DNA from: Kineosporiaceae bacterium SCSIO 59966
Lineage (GTDB): Bacteria > Actinomycetota > Actinomycetes > Actinomycetales > SCSIO-59966
DNA length: 64,000 bases
NCBI GenBank assembly: GCA_020881835.1
Contig: CP052876.1
Coordinates: 806,001-870,000, forward strand
Direction: 5' to 3'
The notes beneath the pieces were generated by a model. It was not told where the DNA came from and ran no database searches. It was given only the letters and a program-made list of their open reading frames with translations. Position 1 is the stretch's first letter, and each line of letters begins with the position of its first letter. Positions 50,825 through 62,023 of this stretch are shown in pieces. The position numbers were made by a program, and so were the translations under genes.

Positions 50825-51790
50825 ATGCTGTCGTTCCCGGACTCGTGGGTGATCACCCTGCCGGACTCCCAGTGGGTGGAGGACCTCGGCGACCTGCCCG
50901 ACGGGGTACGCCCCGCCGTCTGGGACGTCGAGCACCCGCCCGCGGGCGCGCTCGGCGCCGACCTCGCCGACGTGGCCGTCGTCGTCCCGCCCTACCTGCA
51001 CCCGGCCCCCGCCCTCCCGTCGCTGCGCGACCTGCCGGCGCTGCGGCTGGTCCAGACGCTCACCACCGGGTACGACACGGTCGCCCCGCACGTCCCGCCC
51101 GGGGTGGCCCTGGCGACGGCGTCCGGGGTGCACGACGCGGCGACCGCCGAGCTCGCCGTCGGGCTCGCCCTCGCCTCGCTGCGCGGCATCGACGACGCGG
51201 CGCGGGACATGGAGTCCGCCCGCTGGCGGCACGTGCTGCGGCCATCCCTCGCCGACCGGCGGGTGCTCGTCGTCGGCACCGGCGGTATCGGCCGCGCCGT
51301 CGTCGAGCGGCTGCGGCCGTTCGAGGTCGTCCTCACCCGGGTCGCGACCCGGGCCCGGCAGGACGACGACGGTCACGTGCACGGTGTGGACGAGCTGCCC
51401 GCGCTGCTGCCCGGGCACGACGTCGTCGTGCTCGCCGTGCCGCTGACCGAGCGCACGCGTCACCTCGTCGACGCCGCGTTCCTCGCCGCGATGCCGGACG
51501 GCGCGCTGCTCGTCAACGTCTCGCGCGGCCAGGTCGTCGACACCGGCGCGCTGCTCGCCGAGCTGCGCCGGCACCGGCTGCGGGCGGCACTGGACGTGGT
51601 CGACCCGGAGCCGCTGCCGGCCGACCACCCGCTGTGGGGAGCCCCCGGGCTGCTGCTCACCCCGCACGTCGGCGGGGACACCACGGCGATGCGGCCACGG
51701 GCACTCGAGCTGCTGCGCGACCAGGTGGCCCGGCTCGCGCGCGGCGAGCCGCCACGCAACCTCGTCCCGGACTCCCGTCTCGGCAGGTGA
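50825..51790 (+). CDS. D-2-hydroxyacid dehydrogenase family protein
   Basis: A 321-residue NAD(P)-dependent D-isomer-specific 2-hydroxyacid dehydrogenase. The Rossmann motif is VLVVGTGGIGRAVVERL. The catalytic Arg is in LVNVSRGQVVD, the Glu in VVDPEPLPADHPLW and the His in LTPHVGGDT, so the triad is complete. The N-terminal substrate domain (LVQTLTTGYDTVAPHVPPGV) is short. Substrate could be glyoxylate, a 2-keto acid or similar. It lacks the ACT/ASB regulatory domain of many 3-phosphoglycerate dehydrogenases, so I do not call it SerA. ATG 50825 lies 7 nt after CACGAT. It is divergent from the lipoprotein and 41 bp before ilvD. Confidence 0.88.
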   Translation: MLSFPDSWVITLPDSQWVEDLGDLPDGVRPAVWDVEHPPAGALGADLADVAVVVPPYLHPAPALPSLRDLPALRLVQTLTTGYDTVAPHVPPGVALATASGVHDAATAELAVGLALASLRGIDDAARDMESARWRHVLRPSLADRRVLVVGTGGIGRAVVERLRPFEVVLTRVATRARQDDDGHVHGVDELPALLPGHDVVVLAVPLTERTRHLVDAAFLAAMPDGALLVNVSRGQVVDTGALLAELRRHRLRAALDVVDPEPLPADHPLWGAPGLLLTPHVGGDTTAMRPRALELLRDQVARLARGEPPRNLVPDSRLGR

Positions 51791-51831
51791 GCACAGCGTC
51801 TTAGGACTCGGACGCTCGGTAGAGTGCGGAC

Positions 51832-53538
51832 ATGACCGAGGCGCCTTCCCAGCCCGACATCAAGCCCCGCAGTCGGGACGTCACCGACGGCCTGGAGCGT
51901 GCTGCCGCCCGCGGCATGCTGCGCGCGGTCGGGATGGGGGACGAGGACTTCGCCAAGCCCCAGATCGGCGTCGCCAGCAGCTGGAACGAGATCACCCCGT
52001 GCAACCTGTCGCTGGACCGGCTCGCCCAGGCGGTCAAGGACGGCGTGCACGCCGCCGGCGGCTACCCGCTGGAGTTCGGCACGATCTCCGTCTCCGACGG
52101 GATCTCGATGGGCCACGAGGGGATGCACTTCTCGCTGGTGTCGCGCGAGGTCATCGCCGACAGCGTCGAGACCGTCATGCAGGCCGAGCGCCTCGACGGG
52201 TCGGTGCTGCTGGCCGGGTGCGACAAGTCGCTGCCCGGGATGCTGATGGCCGCGGCCCGTCTCGACCTCGCCAGCGTCTTCCTCTACGCCGGGTCGACGC
52301 TGCCCGGCGTCGCCAAGCTGTCCGACGGCACCGAGCGCGAGGTCACCATCATCGACGCCTTCGAGGCCGTCGGGGCGTGCGCGCGGGGACTGATGAGCCG
52401 GGCGGACGTCGACGCGATCGAGCGCGCGATCTGCCCCGGTGAGGGCGCCTGCGGCGGCATGTACACCGCCAACACCATGGCCAGCGCGGCCGAGGCCCTC
52501 GGCATGTCCCTGCCCGGCAGCGCCGCGCCGCCGGCCACCGACCGCCGCCGCGACGGGTACGCCCGGCGATCCGGGCAGGCCGTCGTCGGCATGCTCGCCC
52601 GCGGTATCACCGCCCGGCAGGTGATGACCCGCGAGGCGTTCGAGAACGCGGTGGCCGTCGTCATGGCCCTCGGCGGGTCGACCAACGCCGTCCTGCACCT
52701 GCTCGCCATCGCGCACGAGGCGGAGGTCGAGTTCACCCTCGACGACATCCAGCGCGTCGGCGACCGCGTCCCGCACCTCGCCGACGTCAAGCCGTTCGGC
52801 CGGCACGTCATGACCGACGTGGACCGGGTCGGTGGCGTCCCGGTCGTCATGAAGGCGCTGCTGGACGCCGGGCTGCTGCACGGCGACTGCCTCACCGTCA
52901 CCGGCCGCACCGTGGCGGAGAACCTCGCCGACATCGCGCCGCCCGACCCCGACGGACAGGTCCTGCGGGCGATCGCCGACCCGATCCACGCCACCGGCGG
53001 CCTGACCATCCTGCGGGGGTCGCTGGCACCTGACGGCGCGGTCGTCAAGAGTGCCGGCTTCGAGCGCACGGAGTTCGTCGGCACCGCGCGCGTGTTCGAC
53101 CGGGAGCGGGCCGCGATGGACGCGCTCGAGGACGGCACGATCGGCGCCGGGGACGTCGTCGTGATCCGCTACGAGGGTCCAAAGGGCGGCCCGGGCATGC
53201 GGGAGATGCTCGCCATCACCGGGGCCATCAAGGGCGCCGGCCTCGGCAAGGACGTGCTGCTGCTCACCGACGGCCGGTTCAGCGGCGGGACGACCGGGCT
53301 GTGCGTCGGGCACCTGTGCCCGGAGGCCGTCGACGGCGGGCCGATCGCCTTCGTCCGCGACGGCGACCGGATCCGCCTGGACCTGCGGACCCGCGCCCTC
53401 GACCTGCTCGTCGACGACGACGAGCTCGAGCGGCGCCGGGCCGGCTGGCAGCCGCTGCCACCGCGCTACACCCGCGGCGTCCTGGCCAAGTACGCCCGGC
53501 TCGTCGGTCCGGCGTCCGGGGGGGCCGTGTGCGACTGA
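51832..53538 (+). CDS. ilvD: Dihydroxy-acid dehydratase IlvD
   Basis: IlvD dehydrates 2,3-dihydroxy-isovalerate and 2,3-dihydroxy-3-methylvalerate to the keto acids of valine and isoleucine, using an Fe-S cluster. The 568-residue protein has cluster-ligand cysteines at 57 (EITPCNLSL), 130 ([10 protein letters not shown]) and 207 ([16 protein letters not shown]), plus [16 protein letters not shown] and the C-terminal [21 protein letters not shown] 51832 lies 6 nt after TAGAGT, indicating a leaderless promoter. It is followed by 302 bp holding the ilvB attenuator. Confidence 0.97.
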   Translation: MTEAPSQPDIKPRSRDVTDGLERAAARGMLRAVGMGDEDFAKPQIGVASSWNEITPCNLSLDRLAQAVKDGVHAAGGYPLEFGTISVSDGISMGHEGMHFSLVSREVIADSVETVMQAERLDGSVLLAGCDKSLPGMLMAAARLDLASVFLYAGSTLPGVAKLSDGTEREVTIIDAFEAVGACARGLMSRADVDAIERAICPGEGACGGMYTANTMASAAEALGMSLPGSAAPPATDRRRDGYARRSGQAVVGMLARGITARQVMTREAFENAVAVVMALGGSTNAVLHLLAIAHEAEVEFTLDDIQRVGDRVPHLADVKPFGRHVMTDVDRVGGVPVVMKALLDAGLLHGDCLTVTGRTVAENLADIAPPDPDGQVLRAIADPIHATGGLTILRGSLAPDGAVVKSAGFERTEFVGTARVFDRERAAMDALEDGTIGAGDVVVIRYEGPKGGPGMREMLAITGAIKGAGLGKDVLLLTDGRFSGGTTGLCVGHLCPEAVDGGPIAFVRDGDRIRLDLRTRALDLLVDDDELERRRAGWQPLPPRYTRGVLAKYARLVGPASGGAVCD

Positions 53539-53560
53539 CCGGCCGGCCGCTGCCGGCGGC

Positions 53561-53620
53561 GTCCGGATGCCGAGCGTCCGGATACCGAGCGTCCGGATAC
53601 CGAGCGTCCGGATACCGAGA
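53561..53620 (+). repeat. Four tandem 15-bp repeats between ilvD and ilvB
   Basis: The unit GTCCGGATACCGAGC occurs four times in direct succession (53561, 53576, 53591, 53606). The first copy has GATGC in place of GATAC and the last ends in A. Because the period is five codons, the array reads in frame as repeating Pro-Ser-Val-Arg-Ile from an ATG created by the variant first copy (53567). It lies immediately 5' of the putative ilvB leader promoter. It may be a simple slippage array, a set of binding sites, or part of a longer leader ORF. Confidence 0.85.
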
Positions 53621-53636
53621 CGTGCGTCCCACTGCG

Positions 53637-53665
53637 TTGACACCCGGGGTGAACCGCAGCAACCT
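53637..53665 (+). promoter_or_regulatory. Putative ilvB leader promoter (TTGACA-17-CAACCT)
   Basis: TTGACA (53637-53642) is a perfect -35 consensus. Seventeen bp later CAACCT (53660-53665) keeps the A and T that matter most in actinobacterial -10 elements. The expected transcription start coincides with the GTG at 53672, the first codon of the short leader peptide, so the leader mRNA would be leaderless. This is the best-looking complete promoter in the window. Confidence 0.6.
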
Positions 53666-53671
53666 GGCGGC

Positions 53672-53716
53672 GTGCGGACCAACTCCCGGCTCCTCGTACT
53701 CGGACGGCGCGCGTAA
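53672..53716 (+). CDS. ilvB operon leader peptide
   Basis: GTG-started ORF of 14 codons, VRTNSRLLVLGRRA, ending in TAA. It holds Leu-Leu-Val-Leu (CTC CTC GTA CTC), the branched-chain amino acids made by the downstream operon, followed by Gly-Arg-Arg. Leader peptides of this shape (Arg-Thr ... Leu-Val-Leu-Gly-Arg/Lys-Arg) are known to me upstream of actinobacterial ilvB genes. There is no Shine-Dalgarno, but the -10 at 53660-53665 places the transcript start on the GTG. Ribosome stalling at the Leu/Val codons would influence folding of the downstream terminator. In the same frame an ORF starting at 53567 encodes the tandem repeat. Confidence 0.7.
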   Translation: MRTNSRLLVLGRRA

Positions 53717-53748
53717 GCCGACCCGAGAGCCGACCTGACCGCGCGCGA

Positions 53749-53782
53749 CCCCTCGCTGAGCCTCCGGGCCGAGGGGTTTTTT
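53749..53782 (+). terminator. ilvB attenuator / intrinsic terminator
   Basis: CCCCTCG (53749-53755) pairs with CGAGGGG (53770-53776), with an inner GCC/GGC helix closing a TCCG loop, and is followed at once by six T residues (53777-53782). It lies 32 nt after the leader stop and 58 nt before ilvB. Upstream, GGCGCGCG at the end of the leader ORF can pair with CGCGCGC near 53740, giving the alternative helix expected for an attenuator. It could also serve simply as the ilvD terminator; the leader peptide favours attenuation. Confidence 0.75.
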
Positions 53783-53840
53783 CGTGCCGCAGCACCGAGC
53801 GGACCACCCCCGGCCCGCGTCACCACCGAAGGGAAGCCAG

Positions 53841-57336
<3,496 letters not shown>

Positions 57337-57383
57337 CAGTCCGGAGGGTGAGACGGGATGGACCGGCACGTGGACGACAGGCG

Positions 57384-57464
57384 TAGCCTGGGTCCTGCTA
57401 TGCGGCACGCCCTCATCCTTCGCTGCCGCGGCGGGGCCTGAGCCGGTCGGTCGCCCCGCCGCGG
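57384..57464 (+). promoter_or_regulatory. Candidate attenuation-type leader between ilvC and leuB
   Basis: TAGCCT (57384-57389) is a -10-like hexamer 10 nt before the ATG of a 13-codon ORF (57400-57441, MRHALILRCRGGA) with Leu-Ile-Leu in mid-peptide. The ORF's last codons form one arm of a perfect 12-bp stem, CCGCGGCGGGGC (57426-57437) with GCCCCGCCGCGG (57453-57464), so translation would melt it. There is no T-run. The arrangement resembles leucine-responsive leaders of actinobacterial leuA genes, but here the next full gene is leuB, about 270 bp away. The role is inference. Confidence 0.5.
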
Positions 57465-57545
57465 AGACCCCGCGCACCGACCGCAGGTCCGACCACAGCG
57501 AAACCGACGCCGGCAGCGAGCCGGCACACCGAGAGGGGCACTCCC

Positions 57546-57608
57546 GTGGACGACGCAGCTCGCCAGGCACTGCAGGAGTCGATGGACCGCCGCGACCAGG
57601 GTCGTTGA
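57546..57608 (+). CDS. Small ORF (20 aa) of unknown function between ilvC and leuB
   Basis: A GTG-started ORF encoding 20 residues, mainly charged and helical in tendency (VDDAARQALQESMDRRDQGR). It has a credible Shine-Dalgarno, GAGAGGGG (57531-57538), about 8 nt upstream. I recognise no function. It may be a small protein, the second part of a leader mechanism, or chance. It lies after the 57400 leader-like ORF and before the hairpin at 57629, in the space where many actinobacteria carry serA. Confidence 0.35.
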   Translation: MDDAARQALQESMDRRDQGR

Positions 57609-57628
57609 CCCGCGGCACCACCACCGGA

Positions 57629-57661
57629 CGGACCCCGGGCGCATGAGGCGCCCGGGGTCCG
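57629..57661 (+). terminator. Strong 14-bp hairpin without T-run upstream of leuB
   Basis: CGGACCCCGGGCGC and its exact complement GCGCCCGGGGTCCG form a 14-bp stem around ATGAG (57643-57647). No T-run follows, which is common for terminator-type hairpins in high-GC actinobacteria. It lies 21 nt after the 20-codon ORF and 60 nt before the leuB -10-like hexamer TAGGGT (57721-57726). It could end the ilvBNC or the leader transcript. Confidence 0.6.
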
Positions 57662-57732
57662 CGCACGTGCCGGACTGTTCAGCTGCTGGACGCACCGTCC
57701 GACTCGTGGACGTCGCGCCGTAGGGTCGGAGG

Positions 57733-58767
57733 ATGAGCGACGCGATCCGGGTGGCCGTGGTGGGCGGGGACGGTATCGGTCCGGAGGTCACGGCGGAGGC
57801 CCTCAAGGTGCTGCGCGCGGCCGACCCGGGCGCGACCGTGGAGACCACCGAGTTCGACCTCGGCGCCCGCCGCTGGCACGCCACCGGCGAGACCCTGCCC
57901 GACTCGGTGCTCGAGGAGATCCGCGGGCACGACGCGATCCTGCTGGGGGCCGTCGGGGACCCTGGCGTGCCGAGCGGCGTCCTCGAGCGCGGGCTGCTGC
58001 TGCGGCTGCGGTTCGAGCTCGACCACTACGTCAACCTGCGCCCCGCCCGGCTGTTCCCCGGGGTGGTCTCCCCGCTGGCCGAGCCCGGTGATGTCGACTT
58101 CGTCGTCGTCCGGGAGGGGACCGAGGGCCCGTACACCGGTAACGGCGGCGCGCTGCGGGTCGGGACGCCGCAGGAGGTCGCCACCGAGGTCAGCGTCAAC
58201 ACCGCTTTCGGCGTCGAGCGCGTCGTCCGCGACGCCTTCGCCCGGGCGCAGCGCCGTCCCCGGCGGCGGCTGACCCTCGTCCACAAGCACAACGTGCTGT
58301 CCTACGCGGGGCACCTGTGGCGCCGCACGGTCGACGCTGTCGGGGCGCAGTTCCCCGACGTCACGGTCGACTACCTGCACGTCGACGCGGCCACCATCTT
58401 CCTCGTCACGGACCCGGCGCGCTTCGACGTCGTCGTCACCGACAACCTCTTCGGCGACATCGTCACGGACCTGGCCGCCGCGGTGACGGGCGGCATCGGG
58501 CTGGCGGCGTCCGGCAACATCAACCCGGACCGGACCACGCCGAGCATGTTCGAGCCGGTGCACGGGTCGGCTCCGGACATCGCCGGCACCGGCAGAGCGG
58601 ACCCGACGGCCGCCATCCTCTCCGCGGCGATGCTGCTGGAGCACCTGGGACGCACGGACGCCGCGGCCCGGGTGGTGGAGGCGGTCGCCGCCGACCTCGC
58701 CGTCCGGGGGACGGCCCCGCGCAGCACCCAGGAGATCGGTGACGCCGTGGCCGGTCGCCTCGGCTGA
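57733..58767 (+). CDS. leuB: 3-isopropylmalate dehydrogenase LeuB
   Basis: LeuB oxidatively decarboxylates 3-isopropylmalate to 2-ketoisocaproate for leucine, and the equivalent 3-methylmalate in the citramalate route to isoleucine. The 344-residue protein has [70 protein letters not shown] and [31 protein letters not shown] with the family's Asp metal ligands. ATG 57733 lies 6 nt after TAGGGT (57721-57726), suggesting a leaderless promoter. The GGAGG immediately before the ATG is too close to act normally. Confidence 0.97.
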   Translation: MSDAIRVAVVGGDGIGPEVTAEALKVLRAADPGATVETTEFDLGARRWHATGETLPDSVLEEIRGHDAILLGAVGDPGVPSGVLERGLLLRLRFELDHYVNLRPARLFPGVVSPLAEPGDVDFVVVREGTEGPYTGNGGALRVGTPQEVATEVSVNTAFGVERVVRDAFARAQRRPRRRLTLVHKHNVLSYAGHLWRRTVDAVGAQFPDVTVDYLHVDAATIFLVTDPARFDVVVTDNLFGDIVTDLAAAVTGGIGLAASGNINPDRTTPSMFEPVHGSAPDIAGTGRADPTAAILSAAMLLEHLGRTDAAARVVEAVAADLAVRGTAPRSTQEIGDAVAGRLG

Positions 58768-58785
58768 CGAGTACGGTGCGGACCC

Positions 58786-59898
58786 ATGAGTACGACCGCG
58801 CCGCACCGCACCTCGTCCCTGCAGTTCGAGCTGACGCCCAGTGCGCACCCCCGGTCCGAGGCGGAGCGGGCAGCGATCCTCGCCGCCCCCGGCTTCGGCA
58901 AGTACTTCACCGACCACATGGCGCGGGCCCGGTGGACCGCCGAGAGCGGTTGGGGAGAGGCCCGGGTGGAGGCCTACGGTCCGCTCCAGCTGGATCCCTC
59001 GGCCGCCGTCCTGCACTACGCGCAGGAGATCTTCGAGGGGCTCAAGGCCTACCGGCACGAGGACGGGTCGATCTGGGCCTTCCGGCCCGAGGCGAACGCC
59101 GCCCGGTTCACCCGCTCGGCACGCCGCCTGGCGCTGCCCGAGCTGCCCGAGGACGCCTTCCTGGCCTCCATCGAGGCTCTCGTGGCCGCCGATGCGGCGT
59201 GGGTGCCGACCGGCGGTGAGGCGTCGCTGTACCTGCGGCCGTTCATGTTCGCCTCGGAGGCCTTCCTCGGCGTCCGGCCGGCTGCCCGCGTGGACTACGT
59301 GGTGATCGCCTCCCCGGCCGGCGCGTACTTCCCGGGGGGAGTGCAGCCGGTGAGCATCTGGCTCTCCCGCGACTACACCCGCGCCGCTCCCGGGGGCACC
59401 GGCTCGGCGAAGTGCGGCGGGAACTACGCAGCGAGCCTGGCTGCCCAGCGGGAGGCGGCCGAGCACGGCTGCGACCAGGTCTGCTTCCTCGACGCGGTCG
59501 AGGGGCGGTGGGTCGAGGAGCTCGGTGGGATGAACCTGTACTTCGTCCACCGGGACGGCACCGTGGTCACCCCCGCGCTGACCGGGACCATCCTCGAGGG
59601 CGTGACCCGGGACTCCATCCTCACCCTGGCCCGCGAGCAGGGGCTCGGCGTCCAGGAGCGACCGGTCTCGGTGCAGGAGTGGACCGAGGGCGTCGCGTCA
59701 GGGGACATCGTCGAGGTCTTCGCCTGCGGGACGGCCGCCGTCATCACCCCCGTCGGCCGGCTGCTGGACGGCGACACCGAGGTCTCGACCGGCGACCGGC
59801 CCGGCGAGGTGACGATGCGGTTGCGGGACGCGCTGCTCGACCTCCAGTACGGCCGCACCGAGGACACCCACGGCTGGATGCGCCGCCTCACCCCCTGA
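58786..59898 (+). CDS. ilvE: Branched-chain-amino-acid aminotransferase IlvE
   Basis: IlvE transaminates the 2-keto acids of leucine, isoleucine and valine with glutamate. The 370-residue fold-type IV PLP protein shows [20 protein letters not shown], the PLP Lys209 in [43 protein letters not shown] and [20 protein letters not shown] 58786 lies 8 nt after TACGGT (58772-58777), so it can be transcribed separately from leuB, although only 18 bp separate the two genes. It is followed by a repeat-rich spacer. Confidence 0.97.
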   Translation: MSTTAPHRTSSLQFELTPSAHPRSEAERAAILAAPGFGKYFTDHMARARWTAESGWGEARVEAYGPLQLDPSAAVLHYAQEIFEGLKAYRHEDGSIWAFRPEANAARFTRSARRLALPELPEDAFLASIEALVAADAAWVPTGGEASLYLRPFMFASEAFLGVRPAARVDYVVIASPAGAYFPGGVQPVSIWLSRDYTRAAPGGTGSAKCGGNYAASLAAQREAAEHGCDQVCFLDAVEGRWVEELGGMNLYFVHRDGTVVTPALTGTILEGVTRDSILTLAREQGLGVQERPVSVQEWTEGVASGDIVEVFACGTAAVITPVGRLLDGDTEVSTGDRPGEVTMRLRDALLDLQYGRTEDTHGWMRRLTP

Positions 59899-59926
59899 CC
59901 CCCGTGACCCGTCCGACCTCCCCTCC

Positions 59927-60173
59927 GTGATCATGCAATCCCGCCACCCTCGGTGTGCGTGGTCCCTCCACCCCCTCGTCCGTGATCATGCAATCCCGCC
60001 ACCCTCGGTGTGCGTGATCCCTCCACCCCCTCGTCCGTGATCATGCAATCCCGCCACCCAGCCGCCGCAACAGAATGCTGTGCTCCGCAGGCTTCTTGCG
60101 GCGTGTTGCGCCAGCAACCCAGCATTCTGCGAGCGGACGGACGGTGGTGCGGGTGGCGGGATTGCATGATCAC
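59927..60173. repeat. Repeat/inverted-repeat element (MITE- or REP-like) between ilvE and cimA
   Basis: GTGATCATGCAATCCCGCCA begins at 59927, 59982 and 60037, giving tandem copies with a 55-bp period. The 23-bp core of the third copy (60037-60059) recurs as a perfect inverted copy at 60151-60173. The 91-bp interior holds CAGAATGCTG (60071) with its inverse CAGCATTCTG (60120-60129), CCGCA/TGCGG (60085-60101) and GTTGC/GCAAC (60104-60117). The interior is less G/C rich than the surroundings. No protein is encoded. Nested palindromes with repeated ends suggest a mobile non-autonomous element or dispersed palindromic repeat. Confidence 0.8.
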
Positions 60174-60233
60174 GAAGGGGTGGACGGTGGTCCGGATGGT
60201 GGATGGGTGGTACCGGACGGCGGGACGACGTGC

Positions 60234-60239
60234 CAGGAT
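60234..60239 (+). promoter_or_regulatory. Putative -10 element for the cimA leader transcript
   Basis: CAGGAT lies exactly 6 nt before the GTG of the leader peptide at 60246, the same geometry as the CAGGAT before ligA. Transcription would begin on the leader start codon. A -35 element is not obvious. Confidence 0.5.
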
Positions 60240-60245
60240 GTCGCC

Positions 60246-60272
60246 GTGACCACCACCGTGATCATTACCTGA
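60246..60272 (+). CDS. cimA leader peptide MTTTVIIT
   Basis: An 8-codon ORF, GTG-ACC-ACC-ACC-GTG-ATC-ATT-ACC, then TGA. It encodes four Thr, one Val and two Ile after the start codon. Such composition is typical of regulatory leader peptides: the downstream gene product starts isoleucine synthesis by the citramalate route, and threonine is the alternative isoleucine precursor. The ORF starts 6 nt after CAGGAT and has no Shine-Dalgarno, so a leaderless transcript is likely. A terminator hairpin follows 31 nt later. Confidence 0.65.
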   Translation: MTTTVIIT

Positions 60273-60302
60273 GGCGCGCCGGCACCACCCCGCCGAGCGC
60301 GC

Positions 60303-60330
60303 AGACCTCCCGTACCCGGGGGGTCTTTTT
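60303..60330 (+). terminator. cimA attenuator / intrinsic terminator
   Basis: AGACCTCCC (60303-60311) pairs with GGGGGGTCT (60318-60326; 9 bp with one G-U) around GTACCC, followed by a run of T (60326-60330). It lies between the MTTTVIIT leader and cimA. GCGCGC sequences near 60275 and 60298 can pair with each other and compete with the terminator. This is the layout of a leader-peptide attenuator controlling cimA. Confidence 0.75.
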
Positions 60331-60386
60331 CGTTGTCGGAGCAGCTCGACGTCTGAGCAGCTCGTACTCCAGGCCCGAGGGACATC

Positions 60387-62000
60387 GTGAACGCCAGCAC
60401 CGCCAGCACCTCGAGAGCAGCCGGCATCGAGGTCTACGACACCACCCTGCGCGACGGGGCCCAGCAGGAGGGCCTGTCCCTGTCGGTGGGTGACAAGCTC
60501 GCCATCGCCGGGCACCTCGACGACCTGGGCGTCGACTACATCGAGGGCGGCTGGCCCGGCGCGATCCCCAAGGACACGGAGTTCTTCCACCGTGCTGCCC
60601 AGGAGCTGACCCTCCGGCACGCGGTCCTGACGGCGTTCGGCGCGACCCGCCGACCCGACCGTCGGGCGGACGACGACCCGCAGGTCCGGGCGCTGCTGGA
60701 CTCCCAGGCCGCTGTGGTCACCCTCGTCGCCAAGAGCCACCCCCGGCACGTGGAGTCCGCGCTGCGGACGACGCTCGCCGAGAACCTGGCCATGGTGCGC
60801 GACACGGTGCGCCTGCTCCGGCAGGAGGGGCGACGCGTCGTCCTGGACGCCGAGCACTTCTTCGACGGGTACCGCGCCGACCGCACCTACGCGCTCGAGG
60901 TGGTGCGCGCCGCCGCGGAGGCCGGGGCCGAGGTCGTCGCGCTGTGCGACACGAACGGCGGGATGCTGCCGGCCGACGTCGCCGGCGCGGTCGCCGACGT
61001 GCTGGAGACGACCGGAGCCCGGCTCGGGATCCACTGCCACAACGACACCGGCTGCGCCGTGGCGAACACCCTCGCCGCGGTGGACGCCGGCGCGACCCAG
61101 GTGCAGGGCACGCTCAACGGGTACGGCGAGCGGACCGGGAACGCCGACCTGCTCACCGTCGTCGCCGACCTCGTGCTCAAGCAGGGCCGCCCGGTGCTGG
61201 ACCCGACGCGGCTTCGGGAGGCGACCCGGGTCGCGCACGCGGTCAGTGAGATCACGAACGTGCCGCCCTACTCCCGCCAGCCCTACGTCGGAGCGAGCGC
61301 CTTCGCGCACAAGGCGGGCCTGCACGCCTCGGCGATCCGGGTGGACCCCGACCTGTACCAGCACGTCGACCCCGGGGCGGTCGGCAACGACATGCGAATG
61401 CTGGTCTCGGACATGGCGGGCCGGGCCAGCATCGAGCTCAAGGGCCGCGAGCTCGGCTACGACCTCGCCGGCGAGCCAGAGGTCCTCAGCCGGGTCATCG
61501 CGCGGGTCAAGGCCCTGGAGGCCGCCGGGTACACGTTCGAGGCCGCGGACGCCTCCTTCGAGCTGCTGCTGCGCGAGGAGGTCGAGGGGGCCCGCGCGGC
61601 CCTGTTCGACGTGGAGAGCTGGCGGGTCATCACCGACTACCGCGAGGCCGACCGGGACGCCCGGTCCGAGGCCACCGTCAAGCTGCACGCGGCCGGTCGC
61701 CGGCACGTCGCCACCGGCGAGGGCAACGGCCCGGTCAACGCCCTGGACCAGGCCCTGCGCCAGGCGCTGCTGCCCGCCTACCCCGAGCTGGAGCGGATGG
61801 AGCTCATCGACTTCAAGGTCCGGATCCTCGACGCCGCGCACGGCACGGACGCCGTCACCCGGGTGCTGATCGAGACCACGGACGGGCAGACGAGCTGGCA
61901 GACGGTCGGCGTCGGTCCGAACGTCGTCGAGGCCTCCTGGGAGGCGCTCGTCGACGGGGCCGTCTACGGCCTGCTGCGCCAGGGCGTGCAGCGTCGGTGA
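60387..62000 (+). CDS. cimA: (R)-citramalate synthase CimA
   Basis: CimA condenses pyruvate and acetyl-CoA to citramalate, opening a threonine-independent route to 2-ketobutyrate and isoleucine. The 537-residue protein has the DRE-TIM barrel start [66 protein letters not shown], the metal-binding [27 protein letters not shown] and a C-terminal LeuA-type allosteric domain (from about residue 420). GGWPG and EHFFDGY favour citramalate synthase over isopropylmalate synthase or homocitrate synthase. GTG 60387 has GAGGGA 5 nt upstream. It appears to be under attenuator control. Confidence 0.93.
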   Translation: MNASTASTSRAAGIEVYDTTLRDGAQQEGLSLSVGDKLAIAGHLDDLGVDYIEGGWPGAIPKDTEFFHRAAQELTLRHAVLTAFGATRRPDRRADDDPQVRALLDSQAAVVTLVAKSHPRHVESALRTTLAENLAMVRDTVRLLRQEGRRVVLDAEHFFDGYRADRTYALEVVRAAAEAGAEVVALCDTNGGMLPADVAGAVADVLETTGARLGIHCHNDTGCAVANTLAAVDAGATQVQGTLNGYGERTGNADLLTVVADLVLKQGRPVLDPTRLREATRVAHAVSEITNVPPYSRQPYVGASAFAHKAGLHASAIRVDPDLYQHVDPGAVGNDMRMLVSDMAGRASIELKGRELGYDLAGEPEVLSRVIARVKALEAAGYTFEAADASFELLLREEVEGARAALFDVESWRVITDYREADRDARSEATVKLHAAGRRHVATGEGNGPVNALDQALRQALLPAYPELERMELIDFKVRILDAAHGTDAVTRVLIETTDGQTSWQTVGVGPNVVEASWEALVDGAVYGLLRQGVQRR

Positions 62001-62023
62001 CGTCGAGCCGTCATGCTGGTGGC

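Noticed and set aside
50825-51790. Calling the hydroxyacid dehydrogenase SerA, since serA is missing between ilvC and leuB
   Set aside because: It is a short 321-residue protein without the C-terminal ASB/ACT domains usual in actinobacterial SerA, and it sits before ilvD rather than after ilvC. The general family name is safer.
53561-53620. CRISPR or origin-type iterons from the 15-bp tandem repeat
   Set aside because: There are no spacers and no replication gene nearby. The array is in frame with the ilvB leader and more likely a slippage or leader feature.
59927-60060. CRISPR array from the three regular direct repeats
   Set aside because: The intervening sequences are near-identical rather than unique spacers, an inverted copy of the repeat follows, and no cas gene is present.
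59931-60249. Small open frames inside the ilvE-cimA repeat element
   Set aside because: They translate the repeated DNA in several frames with no Shine-Dalgarno, no motif and no consistent codon use. The sequence behaves as palindromic non-coding DNA.
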